Assembly: GCF_000820305.1 (NCBI RefSeq)
Contig: NZ_CDBH01000045.1
Span: 372,001 to 436,000, forward strand
DNA from: Aeromonas dhakensis
GTDB taxonomy: Bacteria; Pseudomonadota; Gammaproteobacteria; Enterobacterales; Aeromonadaceae
DNA: 64,000 nucleotides
Direction of reading: 5' to 3'
A model generated the notes under the pieces. That model was not told the DNA's origin. It saw nothing but the letters and a program-made list of their open reading frames with translations, and ran no database searches. Below, in pieces: positions 7,219 through 16,600 of the stretch (its first letter is position 1; every line of letters begins with the position of its first letter). The position numbers and the translations under genes are program-made.

Positions 7219-8556
7219 TCAATCTATCTCGATATCGACCGGGGCGATGATGGGATCGGCCACCGGCAGGCGGTGGAACAGCTGGCGAAAGTGCTGCTGT
7301 ACCCGGCCGATATCCACCAGCGACATGCCGGAGGCGAAGCCGAACCAGACGTAGAGGCCGGTGAGATCGCGAAACATGGGGGGCAGATAACGGGGCGCAC
7401 TGATGAGCCCCTCCAGATAGTGCTGATAGATCACCGGGATGTCGTCCAGGGTCACCTTGCCGACAAACAGCATGGGCAGGATCTCGGGCACCCCCTCCAG
7501 CACGGCGCTGCGGATGAAGTTGACCGTCTCCACATAGCCTTTCACATAGGAGAGATCCTTGGTGAAGCAGGCTCCCCCCTCGACCATGCCGCCGCGAAAC
7601 ACCCGCTGGGTGATCTTGTAGGCGTCGTGCTCGCTGGCTCCCTGGCCGACGAAATGGCGGAACACCTCGATGAAGTCGGCGCCGCGCTCCGCCATATCGA
7701 TGGCCATCACCCGATCCGAGATGCGCTTGGCCCTGTCCGGAAAGGAGCTGAAGGTGAGGGTCTCTATCAGTACCGCCAGCCCCTCCTGGCAGGCGGTGAT
7801 GCGCGGCGAACCGGCACTGAGCCAGGTTGCATAGGGTTGCTGGCGCCCGTTGAGGGTTGTGCCCACGTGCACCCAGCCCTCATGGACCTCCAGCACTTGC
7901 AGGTCGAGCTCGGAGAAGCAGGCGTGGGAGTTGAGCTTGATGTAATCGCCGCCGGCCGCGGCATCGGAGACGATGCCATCGCTCAGCTTGACCTGCACTG
8001 TGCCGTCACTGAAGTAGTTCGACAGCTTGCCCTGCAACCTGGCCACCGCCGCTTCCCCCTCGAACTCCTTGGGGTAGGGGCGCACCAGGTGGCGGGCGCC
8101 GGGCAGGGAGAAGATGTCGCACAGCTTGGCCCCCAGCTCCTTGAGGGTCTTGCGATCGCCGCGCAGGTGATCGCCGGCCGAGCCGTAGAGCAGCCGGCTG
8201 TAGCGCAGAAAGTCCGGTTGCCCACGCTGGCGCAGCATCTCGATGACCACCATGTATTGATCCACCGTCTCCTGCAGGATGCGGCCAAGCTCATCCTGGG
8301 GACCGAGCCGGCGCCGGATCCTGTCCCGCAGCTCCTTGAGCTCCAGGTACTTGTTGCGGGGATCGAAGCCGAGGGGAAGGCCATCATAGAAGGCCTTGTC
8401 GACGGCCGGCAGCGTGCGCCCTCCGCTGGCCAGAAAGTCGGCCTGCAGGTGACGGGGCCACTTGATGGCATCCAGAATGCGGATGGGCTTTTGCAGGATC
8501 AAGAGTTCATCCGAGAGGGATTTCAGATGCAGACGGTACTTTTCTTGGATGGTCAT
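7219..8556 (-). CDS. QEGLA-motif (DUF1704) putative metallopeptidase
   Basis: A 445-residue protein of the flavohemoglobin-expression-modulating QEGLA family. The name motif is visible as TACQEGLAVLIE. About 30 residues upstream is VHEGWVH, an HExxxH arrangement that together with the QEGLA glutamate fits the metallopeptidase site of the eukaryotic MATCAP relatives. In bacteria the substrate is unknown; the effect on flavohemoglobin is historical and indirect. No signal peptide or membrane helix is evident, so a cytoplasmic location is likely. It diverges from the ybjN-like gene across about 155 bp. Confidence 0.85.
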   Translation of the reverse strand: MTIQEKYRLHLKSLSDELLILQKPIRILDAIKWPRHLQADFLASGGRTLPAVDKAFYDGLPLGFDPRNKYLELKELRDRIRRRLGPQDELGRILQETVDQYMVVIEMLRQRGQPDFLRYSRLLYGSAGDHLRGDRKTLKELGAKLCDIFSLPGARHLVRPYPKEFEGEAAVARLQGKLSNYFSDGTVQVKLSDGIVSDAAAGGDYIKLNSHACFSELDLQVLEVHEGWVHVGTTLNGRQQPYATWLSAGSPRITACQEGLAVLIETLTFSSFPDRAKRISDRVMAIDMAERGADFIEVFRHFVGQGASEHDAYKITQRVFRGGMVEGGACFTKDLSYVKGYVETVNFIRSAVLEGVPEILPMLFVGKVTLDDIPVIYQHYLEGLISAPRYLPPMFRDLTGLYVWFGFASGMSLVDIGRVQQHFRQLFHRLPVADPIIAPVDIEID

Positions 8557-8714
8557 TTAGCCCCCTGTGGGGCGAGTGTGGCGCTGGAATGGGCTGAGTA
8601 TATGCAGGCTGCTTGCCAAAAAGAAGCGAGGGCCGTGCTTATCCGGCCAGTGCGCTTTTGGTTGCCTGAAAATTGGTTTAGACTGCGCCCCTTGATCCCA
8701 ATTGTGTCGTGGAA

Positions 8715-9170
8715 ATGATGAATATCCCCAGCTCCGAAATGATAATGCGTTGGTTGCAGCAGGCTCGTATCGAGCACTATGTCTGTGATCAGTGCCATGG
8801 TATCCACATCGTCTCCCTGCAGTCCGTCGAGGGCATCCAGGAGAGCCGGATCTTCGTCGAAGAGGAAGGGGTGCTGTTTTCATCCGAGCTGGAGGTGCGT
8901 CCCTCCGCCTTGCTGCCGCTGGTGGCCGAGCTGGGTCGCCTCAACATGCAGTATCCGTCGCTCAAAGTGTTCCTCGACATCATCGATGACAACCTGCCGC
9001 GGCTGGTGGTGGGGCATACCGTCTTTACCAAGGCGGGGCTCAGCGTTGAGCAGTTCCTGCTGTTTGTCGAGAGCACCATAGCCGCGACCCATGAAGTGGT
9101 CTCCGAATGCGAGCGGTTGGGCTTCCTGAATCTGCCGGAAATCCAGGTTGCACCGGAGTCTGTGCACTGA
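8715..9170 (+). CDS. YbjN domain-containing protein
   Basis: A 151-residue protein resembling E. coli YbjN: CDQCHGIHI near the N-terminus, LFSSELEVRPSALLPLVAELG, then FLDIIDDNLPRLVV and an EQFLLFVEST helix. YbjN homologues are cytoplasmic chaperone-like folds (similar to type III secretion chaperones) and affect motility and stress survival when overproduced; the mechanism is unknown. ATG 8715 is used, with GTG 8709 and ATG 8718 equally possible because no clear ribosome site separates them. Confidence 0.85.
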   Translation: MMNIPSSEMIMRWLQQARIEHYVCDQCHGIHIVSLQSVEGIQESRIFVEEEGVLFSSELEVRPSALLPLVAELGRLNMQYPSLKVFLDIIDDNLPRLVVGHTVFTKAGLSVEQFLLFVESTIAATHEVVSECERLGFLNLPEIQVAPESVH

Positions 9171-9215
9171 TTTGTGCGTTAAATGTGCGAACGGTTCGCC
9201 AGATGCAAAAAGCCG

Positions 9216-9244
9216 TTGACGCCGGCGGGGCTTTCCCCTAAATT
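9216..9244 (+). promoter_or_regulatory. Promoter of the tRNA-Ser transcription unit
   Basis: TTGACG (9216-9221), a 17-nt spacer, TAAATT (9239-9244), and then ACGCCCC, a GC-rich discriminator typical of stable RNA promoters under stringent control. Transcription from it would start near 9251, leaving about 155 nt of leader before the tRNA. Confidence 0.75.
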
Positions 9245-9250
9245 ACGCCC

Positions 9251-9405
9251 CGTTCCAGCGCAACGGCGCAACGAACGATGTGCTGGCTGAGCACGTTAAA
9301 CAACAGACCAAAATTGGGTGAGGTGACCGAGAGGCTGCCCAGCGACGAAGTCGGCAAGATGCACGCGCAGCGTGCTCCGAAAGCCACTTCAAGAAGTAAA
9401 AATTT
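9251..9405 (+). other. Leader of tRNA-Ser with tRNA-like and anti-tRNA segments
   Basis: The leader holds a near-copy of the tRNA 5' end at 9317-9337 (19 of 21 positions match 9406-9426). It also holds an inverted segment at 9370-9387 that pairs with the D-arm and anticodon-stem side of the tRNA (9420-9437): GCGTGCTCC with GGAGCACGC and AGCCAC with GTGGCT, separated by a GAA/GAA internal loop. A smaller hairpin, GTGCT-GGCTG-AGCAC, lies at 9280-9294. The tRNA-like copy has no anticodon or T arm, so it is not a second tRNA gene. Function unknown. Confidence 0.55.
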
Positions 9406-9493
9406 GGTGAGGTGTCCGAGTGGCTGAAGGAGCACGCCTGGAAAGTGTGTATACGGCAACGTATCGAGGGTTCGAATCCCTCCCTCACCGCCA
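9406..9493 (+). tRNA. tRNA-Ser (anticodon GGA)
   Basis: An 88-nt class II tRNA. Acceptor GGTGAGG pairs with CCTCACC; discriminator G and encoded CCA (9491-9493). The anticodon loop is CTGGAAA within the CACGC...GTGTG region. There is a long variable arm (ATACGGCAACGTAT) and the T loop GGTTCGAATCC. It reads UCC/UCU serine codons. Confidence 0.96.
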
Positions 9494-9496
9494 AAT

Positions 9497-9538
9497 AAAA
9501 CAAAAGGGCCTGTCTTGCGACAGGCCCTTTTGTTTTAT
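9497..9538 (+). terminator. Strong terminator after tRNA-Ser
   Basis: A long stem (about 18 bp, AAAACAAAAGGGCCTGTC with its complement) with a TTGC loop and a run of Ts inside the 3' arm. Confidence 0.93.
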
Positions 9539-9540
9539 CC

Positions 9541-9700
9541 GGTGACGGGCGGCTCGGTTCGGGCCCTGGTTCGACAGGCGGGCAGGACAGCCCGCATGGA
9601 CGGCCAGAGGCCGCCCGAAGGGCGAGCGCCAGGGACGGTGCGAGTCAATCCCGACCCAGCGTATAGATTGAACAACCGACCTGATGGTCGGTTTTTTGTT
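9541..9700 (+). ncRNA. Candidate structured RNA ending in a terminator, function unknown
   Basis: A GC-rich stretch with no plausible gene. It can form an 8-bp stem CGGGCGGC (9546-9553) with GCCGCCCG (9610-9617), an internal hairpin GCGGGC/GCCCGC (9578-9595), and a crossing helix CCCTGG (9564-9569) with CCAGGG (9629-9634), a pseudoknot-like arrangement. It ends with a terminator, AACCGACC-TGAT-GGTCGGTT followed by TTTTG (9674-9697). I see no promoter of its own downstream of the tRNA terminator, so it may be transcribed by read-through, or it may be the decayed remains of another stable RNA gene. Confidence 0.35.
9674..9698 (+). terminator. Intrinsic terminator upstream of the T6SS island
   Basis: Stem AACCGACC/GGTCGGTT, loop TGAT, followed by TTTTGTTTT. 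It insulates the T6SS island from the tRNA unit. Confidence 0.8.
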
Positions 9701-9864
9701 TTGCGGGATAGGTTGTCGCTTCCTGCTGTCTCCACAGTTTTTTTATCATCTATAACCCGGTTGTATCGACGGGCAGCCGGCCCCCGATGTTTCCTATTGT
9801 CAACGCATAGCTCAGTTGCCATCACACCCGTGCGGATCATCAGGTTGAAATAAGTTCTGACTTG

Positions 9865-9878
9865 CGCAATGCATTGCG
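9865..9878. promoter_or_regulatory. Palindrome, candidate VasH enhancer site 1 (hcp)
   Basis: CGCAATGCATTGCG is a perfect 14-bp palindrome about 135 bp upstream of the hcp sigma-54 promoter, a normal distance for an enhancer-binding protein. The flanks CTTG-CGCAATG recur at the second vgrG operon (41881-41899). Assignment to VasH is inference. Confidence 0.5.
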
Positions 9879-9935
9879 GAATTTCAAGATTATTATTCTG
9901 TATATGCAATTTTATTTGGATGAATATATCGGATG

Positions 9936-9949
9936 CGCAACTTGTTGCG
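9936..9949. promoter_or_regulatory. Palindrome, candidate VasH enhancer site 2 (hcp)
   Basis: CGCAACTTGTTGCG, an inverted repeat of CGCAAC with a 2-nt centre, 58 bp downstream of site 1 and about 65 bp before the promoter. It fits the consensus CGCAAYNNRTTGCR shared with the other two sites. Confidence 0.5.
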
Positions 9950-10013
9950 TTATTGCGATAATGGTTTGATTGGTAATTGACTCAACCTATTGTTTTAAAA
10001 CAATAAAATGAAT

Positions 10014-10029
10014 TGGCATGGTCACTGCT
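10014..10029 (+). promoter_or_regulatory. Sigma-54 promoter of hcp
   Basis: TGGCATGGTCACTGCT has the GG and GC dinucleotides exactly 10 nt apart, matching TGGCAC-N5-TTGCT. It lies about 50 bp upstream of hcp. Sigma-54 control of hcp operons by VasH is known in Vibrio cholerae and Aeromonas, and a vasH gene lies at 33.2 kb. Confidence 0.75.
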
Positions 10030-10079
10030 AACGGATTCGGTCGAGTGTCATTACCGTTCAACCAATCAGGAGCAATTCC

Positions 10080-10598
10080 ATGCCAACTCCATGTTATATC
10101 AGCATCGAAGGTAAAACTCAGGGCAACATCACCGCCGGTGCCTTCACTTCCGATTCCGTCGGCAACATCTTCGTGCAGGGCCACGAAGACGAGATGCTGG
10201 TGCAAGAGTTCCAGCACGTCGTCACCGTGCCGACCGATCCGCAATCTGGTCAGCCTGCTGGCCAGCGCGTCCACAAGCCGTTCAAGTTCACCGTGGCCCT
10301 GAACAAGGCCGTGCCGCTGATGTACAACGCGCTGGCTTCCGGCGAGATGCTGCCGAAAGTGACCCTGAAGTGGTACCGCACCTCCGTCGAGGGCAAGCAG
10401 GAGCACTTCTTCTCTACCGTGCTGACCGATGCCACCATCGTCGACATCGACTGCCAGATGCCGCACTGCCAGGATCCGGCGAAGTCTGACTTCACCCAGC
10501 TGATCCAGGTCTCCATGGCCTATCGCAAGATCGATTGGGAGCACACCGTTGCCGGTACCTCTGGTGCGGACGACTGGCGCGCACCGATCGAAGCGTAA
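10080..10598 (+). CDS. hcp: Hcp, T6SS inner-tube protein
   Basis: A 172-residue Hcp. It forms the hexameric rings that stack into the expelled tube and is the classic secreted marker of T6SS activity. The family pattern is clear: MPTPCYISIEGKTQG start, FVQGHEDEMLVQEF, HKPFKFTVALNKAVPLMYNALASGE, and the WYRTSVEGKQEHFF beta hairpin. It is preceded by a good ribosome site (CAGGAG) and a sigma-54 promoter, so it should depend on VasH. A terminator-like hairpin follows, which may give more hcp than vgrG transcript, as expected for a tube subunit. Confidence 0.97.
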   Translation: MPTPCYISIEGKTQGNITAGAFTSDSVGNIFVQGHEDEMLVQEFQHVVTVPTDPQSGQPAGQRVHKPFKFTVALNKAVPLMYNALASGEMLPKVTLKWYRTSVEGKQEHFFSTVLTDATIVDIDCQMPHCQDPAKSDFTQLIQVSMAYRKIDWEHTVAGTSGADDWRAPIEA

Positions 10599-10607
10599 TT
10601 CTCAGTC

Positions 10608-10634
10608 AAAGGGCACTGCTTGCGGTGCCCTTTT
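10608..10634 (+). terminator. Hairpin after hcp (partial terminator)
   Basis: AAAGGGCAC (10608-10616) pairs with GTGCCCTTT (10625-10633), and the 3' arm ends in TTTT. Probably attenuates transcription between hcp and vgrG. Confidence 0.65.
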
Positions 10635-10738
10635 GCCGTTTCTGGCATTTCCCGCTCCGTTTCAATCACACGTGTTTTTTCTTCTGCCCGTTTGCCTGAG
10701 GTGAGGGGGCACAAGAAAAAATCCGAGTTTACGTCTTG

Positions 10739-10762
10739 CCGCACGCCGTCAAGGGCGTGCGG
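10739..10762 (+). other. Stable hairpin in the hcp-vgrG spacer
   Basis: CCGCACGCC pairs with GGCGTGCGG around a 6-nt loop, with no U-tract. Nearby GGGGCAC (10706-10712) can pair with GTGCCCC (10817-10823), enclosing the hairpin. No gene is credible between 10640 and 10862; it looks like a structured leader for vgrG. Confidence 0.45.
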
Positions 10763-10862
10763 TAGCCATGGTGTCAGAATAACCAGGGCGAAGGCGGATC
10801 TCTCACACGGCTTGAAGTGCCCCGCCTGATGGGGCTGCACGATATCTCAGGGGCGAGCAACG

Positions 10863-12558
10863 ATGGCAGACAGCACAGGATTACAATTTACCGTCAAGGT
10901 GGGGGCCCTGCCCGAGAGCACCTTCGTGGTGGCCGAGTTTGCGCTGGATGAAGCGCTCAACCGGCCGTTCAACCTGCGCCTGGAGCTGGCAAGCGCCCAG
11001 CCCGACATCGACTTTGGCGCCGTGCTGGACCAGCCGTGCGAGCTGCTGGTGTGGTACAACGGCGAGCTGCAGCGCCGGGTGTGCGGGGTGGTGAGTGACT
11101 TCGCGCAGGGTGACAGCGGTTTTCGCCGCACCCGCTATCAGCTGCGGGTGCTGCCGGCGCTGTGGCGTCTGTCGCTTCGCCAGAACTCCCGCATCTTCCA
11201 AGCGCAGAAGCCCGATGAAATCCTCAGTATCCTCTTGCAAGAACACGGCATCACCGACTATGCGTTTGCGCTGAAAAACGAGCATGCCAAGCGGGAATAT
11301 TGTGTTCAGTACCGCGAGTCCGACCTCGATTTCGTGAACCGGCTCGCCGCCGAAGAGGGGATGTTCTACTTCCACGAGTTTGAAGCGGGCAAGCACCGCA
11401 TCGTCTTTGCCGATGACGCGGCCGCCCTGACCGCTGGCCCCGAGCTCTTCTTCAACCTCGGCAACCGCTCGCTTGAGCAGGGACCCTATGTGCGCCAGTT
11501 CCATTACCGGGAGGCGGTGCGCCCCTCGGATGTGGAGCTCAAAGACTACAGCTTCAGGACCCCGGCTTATGGCCTCTCCCACAAGAAGGTGGGAGCTGAG
11601 CTGACCCACCAGCGCGATACCTACCAGCACTTCGACTATCCGGGTCGCTACAAAGAAGACCCGAGTGGCAAGGCCTTTGCCCAGCACAGGCTCGATGCGC
11701 TGCGCAACGATGCGGTAGCCGGTAGTGGCAAGTCCAACAGTGCGGCCCTGCAGCCGGGGCAGACCTTCTCGCTGACCGAACACCCCAACGGCAGCCTTAA
11801 CACCGATTGGCAAATCGTGCGCATCCAGCACACCGGCTTGCAGCCGCAGGCGCTGGAAGAGGAGGGGGGCAGCGGCCCCACCGTCTACCACAACGAATTT
11901 GGGGTGGTGAAAGCCAGCACCACCTGGCGGGCGCGCATCGGTAGCCCGGAGGCCCCTCACAAGCCGATGGTGGATGGCCCGCAAATCGCCATGGTGGTGG
12001 GCCCGGAGGGGGAGGAGATTTACTGCGACGAGCATGGCCGGGTGAAACTGCAATTCCCGTGGGACAGATATGGCAGCTCCAACGACCAGAGCTCCTGCTG
12101 GGTGCGAGTCTCGCAAGGCTGGGCCGGCGGTCAGTACGGCATGATGGCCATCCCGCGCATTGGCCACGAGGTCATCGTGAGCTTTCTGGAAGGGGACCCG
12201 GACCAGCCTATCGTGACTGGTCGCACCTACCACGCCACCAATCGGCCGCCGTATGAGTTGCCGGCCAACAAGACCCGAACCGTGCTGCGCACCGAGACCC
12301 ACCAGGGCGAGGGCTTCAACGAGCTGCGCTTTGAAGACCAGGCGGGGCAGGAAGAGATTTACATCCACGGTCAGAAAGACCTGAACGTGCTTATCGAGAA
12401 TGATGCCGCCTGGCACATCAAGCATGACCAGCATACCGATATCGACAATGAGCGGGTGACCCGCATCAAGACCAACGACCACCTGACGGTGGAGGGGGAG
12501 AAGCGCGACCAGATAAAAGCCGACTACTCGCTGACAGTGGATACCTCCATGCACCAAA
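10863..12558 (+). repeat. Direct repeat, copy 1 (vgrG 5' region)
   Basis: About 1.7 kb nearly identical to 42354-44049, in the same orientation and 31.5 kb apart. The encoded proteins match at roughly 95% or better over 560 residues, then diverge. Confidence 0.9.
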
Positions 12559-12908
12559 AACTGGGTGACAGCTGGCTCACCCAGGCGGGGCAAGAGGTGC
12601 ACGTCAAGGCCGGTGCCAAGGTGGTGCTGGAAGCCGGCTCTGAAATTACTGTCAAGGTCGGCGGCTGCTTTATCAAGGTCGATGGAGGTGGTGTGACCCT
12701 CGTGGGACCCACCATCAAGATGAACTCGGGTGGCAGCCCAGGTTCGGGTTCGGGATGGGGCGGCAAGTCACCAGTTGACCCTCTGGGTGTCAGTGTTCCC
12801 CCCAAACCCAAGGTACCGCTCACTCCTGCGCAACTGGCCACCATGAAGAGTGCCGCCCCTTTCTGTGAAGAGTGTGAAAAATGCAAGGAGGGTGGCTGTG
12901 AAATTTGA
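10863..12908 (+). CDS. vgrG: VgrG spike protein, copy 1
   Basis: A 681-residue VgrG that trimerises as the puncturing tip of the T6SS tube. The N-terminal gp27-like region runs to about 370, then the gp5 OB-fold ([43 protein letters not shown]), and a beta-helix stalk of repeated short strands to about 630. The C-terminal tail is short and Cys-rich ([13 protein letters not shown]), with no effector domain. Its 3' end overlaps the DUF4123 adaptor start by 11 nt. That adaptor and the Rhs gene follow directly, so this VgrG most likely carries the Rhs effector. The tail, which differs from copy 2, is the probable docking region. Confidence 0.96.
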   Translation: MADSTGLQFTVKVGALPESTFVVAEFALDEALNRPFNLRLELASAQPDIDFGAVLDQPCELLVWYNGELQRRVCGVVSDFAQGDSGFRRTRYQLRVLPALWRLSLRQNSRIFQAQKPDEILSILLQEHGITDYAFALKNEHAKREYCVQYRESDLDFVNRLAAEEGMFYFHEFEAGKHRIVFADDAAALTAGPELFFNLGNRSLEQGPYVRQFHYREAVRPSDVELKDYSFRTPAYGLSHKKVGAELTHQRDTYQHFDYPGRYKEDPSGKAFAQHRLDALRNDAVAGSGKSNSAALQPGQTFSLTEHPNGSLNTDWQIVRIQHTGLQPQALEEEGGSGPTVYHNEFGVVKASTTWRARIGSPEAPHKPMVDGPQIAMVVGPEGEEIYCDEHGRVKLQFPWDRYGSSNDQSSCWVRVSQGWAGGQYGMMAIPRIGHEVIVSFLEGDPDQPIVTGRTYHATNRPPYELPANKTRTVLRTETHQGEGFNELRFEDQAGQEEIYIHGQKDLNVLIENDAAWHIKHDQHTDIDNERVTRIKTNDHLTVEGEKRDQIKADYSLTVDTSMHQKLGDSWLTQAGQEVHVKAGAKVVLEAGSEITVKVGGCFIKVDGGGVTLVGPTIKMNSGGSPGSGSGWGGKSPVDPLGVSVPPKPKVPLTPAQLATMKSAAPFCEECEKCKEGGCEI

Positions 12909-13626
12909 GATCACGCCGCTGGAAGAGTGGATACAGAGGCAATCAGCCCCTCTTTATGCTGTGCTGGCCGGAGCCAGCGATGCGGCTCCCTTGCAGAATT
13001 ACTACCAGCTCGATGGCCGCGAAACGCCACGCGGGCTCTATCTCGGCACCCCTTATGAAGACTGGCATCCCGTCATGCCCTATCTGGTGGCCCTCGACAA
13101 GGAGAGCCCCTTTATCGAGTGGGCGCAGAGCACCGAGGCAAGCGACTGGGGCTGGATAGTGGCAAGCGAGCAGCCTGTCGATACCCTCTATGCCCATCTG
13201 CAGGGGCTGACCCAGATCTGGCACCAGGGGGAAGCGGTGTTCTTCCGTTACTGGGATGGCGTTTATCTGAAGCGCATTCTGGTCCAGCTGGGGGAGGGCT
13301 TCACTGCCTTGATGCCTGGGTTGAGCGGGATCTGGGTCGGAGGGGACGGCTTCGAATGGGCTGCGTCAGAAGCCGCAGTACCACGCGCATTCCCCTGGTG
13401 GGAGCTGCCCCCCGCCATTGCCGTGACCTTGGCGAGACAGGATCCCGCCCCTCTTATCAACAACCTGATGCAGCAGTTGGCGGATCAAAACGGTCAGCTC
13501 TACTGGGCGTTTCCCGAGGCGAACCTGCGCTGCAAGGTCGCCCGCTTTGTCTCCCGTCATTCATCCCCTGATATCGATCTGTTTCCAGCGCTGGAAGCGG
13601 CGCTGATCAATGAGGTTCAAGCATGA
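12898..13626 (+). CDS. DUF4123 effector adaptor (Tap/TEC family)
   Basis: A 242-residue DUF4123 protein. The family comprises cytoplasmic chaperones that load a specific effector onto a cognate VgrG and are not themselves secreted. Recognisable parts are [12 protein letters not shown] near the N-terminus, DWGWIVAS, the [11 protein letters not shown] stretch and [13 protein letters not shown]. The start is the GTG at 12898, with AAGGAGGG 7 nt upstream; the longer frame lies over vgrG. The gene overlaps vgrG at one end and the Rhs gene at the other by 4 nt (ATGA), so the three are translated together. Confidence 0.9.
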   Translation: MKFEITPLEEWIQRQSAPLYAVLAGASDAAPLQNYYQLDGRETPRGLYLGTPYEDWHPVMPYLVALDKESPFIEWAQSTEASDWGWIVASEQPVDTLYAHLQGLTQIWHQGEAVFFRYWDGVYLKRILVQLGEGFTALMPGLSGIWVGGDGFEWAASEAAVPRAFPWWELPPAIAVTLARQDPAPLINNLMQQLADQNGQLYWAFPEANLRCKVARFVSRHSSPDIDLFPALEAALINEVQA

Positions 13627-16600
13627 GCAATGCCGGCCAAGCCGTCTTCAACGAAGTGACCGCCGATTATCGCAACGTTCTGAATGCCTATCGCAAGGAT
13701 GCCGAGAGTTTCTTTCTGGGCGACATGCTCAGCATGGACATGGAGCAAACCATCAAGGTGGGCGACAAGACCATCACGGCATCGTCCAGCAGCAAGAAGG
13801 CGCAGTCCGTGGTGACGCAATGCCCGCTGAGCGGTACTTTGCGTCTGGTTCATCTGTTTGAATCCGTACGTTTTATTCCCATAGGCAATACCCCGTACAA
13901 GGTGGAAGCGGGGAAACTGGTGCGCGGACGATTTGTCAGCGAGGCGGTAGCCAAGGAGGGAACCCTGGATGCCAAGGGCATTGCCGAGGTTGGTAAGCTG
14001 ACCCCGGGCAAGTCCTATCGGGTGACCTTCTACCCCAATGTGAAGAAGAGCGACCTGGATACCTTGTTCACCTCTTATGTGCCCGTTCAAAAAGACCTGG
14101 AGGCGTGGCTTACCAAGGAGTGGAACAGTGAGCACAAGGCTGCTTGGGCTCGTTACAGCGGCACTGGTGGTGGGTTTGGCAGCCATGCTCTGGCGGCAGC
14201 AAGCGGTATCGGCAAGGCACTGGTCGGGGTGTGGGACGATCTTAAAACCATCTACAACCTGCTGGCCGATCCGGTAGGCAATGCCAAAAAGCTGGCCGCC
14301 TTCGGCGTGGACGCAGCGGCCATGGCCAAGGCTGGGGCCTCCCAGATGGAAGCTGCCATGTTGGTACTGCAAGATGAAGCGCTGCTTTATCTTTATGCCT
14401 ATGCCTTGGTGTGCTGGGTCAAGATGTTGCCCCCTGATCAGCAAACCGAGTTTGGTGCTCAGGTGATTTCGTCGGTGCTGATTGATGTGATCATCGGTGT
14501 GGTGCTGACCGGAGGAGCTGGCCTCGCGGCGCGCTATGGTGCCAAGGCTGCCTCCATGGCCAAGAACAGTGACCGGGTCATGCGACTGGTCACCTCCTTG
14601 GTCAATCTCTCCAAAAAGCACAATTTGGCCCAGCACGCCCAGAAGGCGAAGAAGGTGCTGGTCGCGGGAGCTGCACCGTTGAGCCCGGCCAAAAAAGCGG
14701 ATCTCAAGTTGGTCGATGGCAATGCCAAAACGTTGGTGGAAAAAGGAACGGCGGCCAAACGCCGGTTCCAGGGGCACACCGAGATCAAGCAGGTGAACAA
14801 GACTCCGGATGCCTCCAAACAGGCAGTTACCCCGGCCAACCGGCCCCATCAACCGGAGGCCAGCACCTGCAAGAACAACTGCCCGGTCTCCATGGTGACG
14901 GGGGAAGAGTTGCTGGCTCTGCAAGATGGCGAACTGCTGGGTCTGCTTCCCTTTGTCTTCGGGCGCCTCTATCGCTCCTCCGCCGTCGCGCAATCCTGCG
15001 GCATGGGGCTTGGCTGGACGCATGCTCTTGCGCATCGTCTTGAACGTCACGGCGATACTCTGACCTGGTGGGATGAGGAGTCCCTGGCAACCGAATTGCC
15101 GTTGCCATCAGCCGTCAGACCCATGGTGACCAATCTGCTGTCGGAGGCGGCGGTCTACCTCGGTGACGAGGCTGATGAAGTGATCCTGGCCAAGGCCGGT
15201 TCGCCGTTCCTGCATTTTACCTGGCATGGGGACCGCGGACGGCTAACCGGTTTTTCCGATCCTTACGGCAATCGACTGACGGTGCGTTCTGACCGTCAAG
15301 GGCGCCCCGCCTGGGTTGAAAATGAAGGGGGGCTGGCCCTTCGTCTCGTCTATGAGGGCGACCACATCATGGCGCTCGAGTTGCAGCGCTTTGATGGCAT
15401 TGCCTGGCAGCCCCAGGCCACGCTGCAACGCTACCACTACGATGACCATGGTCACCTGGTGGCGGCCGAGAATGGGGCCGGGGAGTGCGAGCGTTATCGC
15501 TATCGCGATGATGGGGTCATTGTGGAGCGCCGCCTGGCTGGCGGTGCCGGTTTCTTCTGGGAGTGGGAAGGGGAAGGCAAGGCCGCCCGAGCCATCCGTC
15601 ACTGGAGCGATGTGGCGGGTTTTGATGTCACCTATGGCTGGGATGATGACAAGGGTGAGGTGACGGTACTCAATGCCGATGGCAGTCAGGAGGTGTATCA
15701 GCACGACAGCCAGGCACGCCTTGTCCGCCAGCAGGATCCGGATGGTGCGATAACCGAGTTTGCCTACAACGACAAGGGCCAGAAAGTACTGGCCCGCGAC
15801 CCGCTGGGGGCCGAGACCCATTATCACTACGACGAAGAGGGGATGTTGGCCCTCGAAGTGGCTCCCGACGGCAGTCAGACTGCCTATCACTACTGGGATG
15901 GCCGGGTTCGCAAGGTAGTGCAGGGGGAGCGCGAATGGCGCTTTGAGCACAATCCGCAAGGGGGTCTGATTGCCAGGCGGGATCCCCTGGGGAACGAAAC
16001 CCGTTATGGCTATACCCCCCAGGGCAAGCTCTGCGCTGTGCTTCACCCAGACGGGAGCCGCACCGAGCTGGTGTGGAACCGCCTAGGCCAGTTGATCGAA
16101 GAGAAAGGGGTCGATGGCGGGATAAGCCGCTGGCGCTATGACGAGCGGGGCCGCCAGATCGTGCGGCAAGACCCGCGTGGTGCAATTACACGCTATGAAT
16201 GGGACGCAGCCGATCGTCTGAGTGCCGTTCATTTGCCCGGGGGCGGCATTCGCCGCTATGAGTACAACGCCTATGGCAAGGTAACGGCGCAGTGGGACGA
16301 GCTGGGCCGTGAGACACGTTTTGAATATCACCCCGGCCTGCATCTGGTGAGTCGGCGCATCAACCCAGATGGCAGCGAGCTCAAATACCGCTATGACAAC
16401 GCCAAGCTCTTCCTCAGCGAGATTGAGAACGAGCATGGTGAACAGCATCGTATCCACTACCATCCCAACGGGCTGGTGGCACGGGAAACCGGTTTTGATG
16501 GGCGCACCACCGCCTACCGTTATGACCTCAACGGACGTCTGAGCGAAAAGGTAGAGTTCGGCAAGCAGGAGACCGAACTGGTCACTCGCTATGAGCGCGA

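Larger units (their letters stand above)
9699..10079 (+). other. AT-rich control region upstream of hcp
   Basis: About 380 bp without a credible gene, lower in GC than its surroundings. It contains two palindromes (9865-9878 and 9936-9949) and a sigma-54 promoter (10014-10029), listed separately. The hcp ribosome site CAGGAG is at about 10067-10072. Confidence 0.7.

Noticed and set aside
7201..8718. A 505-residue plus-strand frame over the DUF1704 gene
   Set aside because: It is the complement of a gene with a clear QEGLA motif and HExxxH site; its composition is typical of shadow frames and it starts inside a terminator hairpin.
9317..9405. A second tRNA-Ser gene upstream of the first
   Set aside because: Only the first 21 nt resemble the tRNA. 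There is no anticodon arm, T arm or acceptor 3' strand, so it is at most a fragment.
9515..9853. A 112-codon frame after tRNA-Ser
   Set aside because: It starts inside the tRNA terminator, crosses another terminator, has no ribosome site and no recognisable product.
10520..10840. A minus-strand frame across the end of hcp and the hcp-vgrG spacer
   Set aside because: It overlaps hcp and the hcp terminator and has no family resemblance; the spacer is better explained as structured leader RNA.
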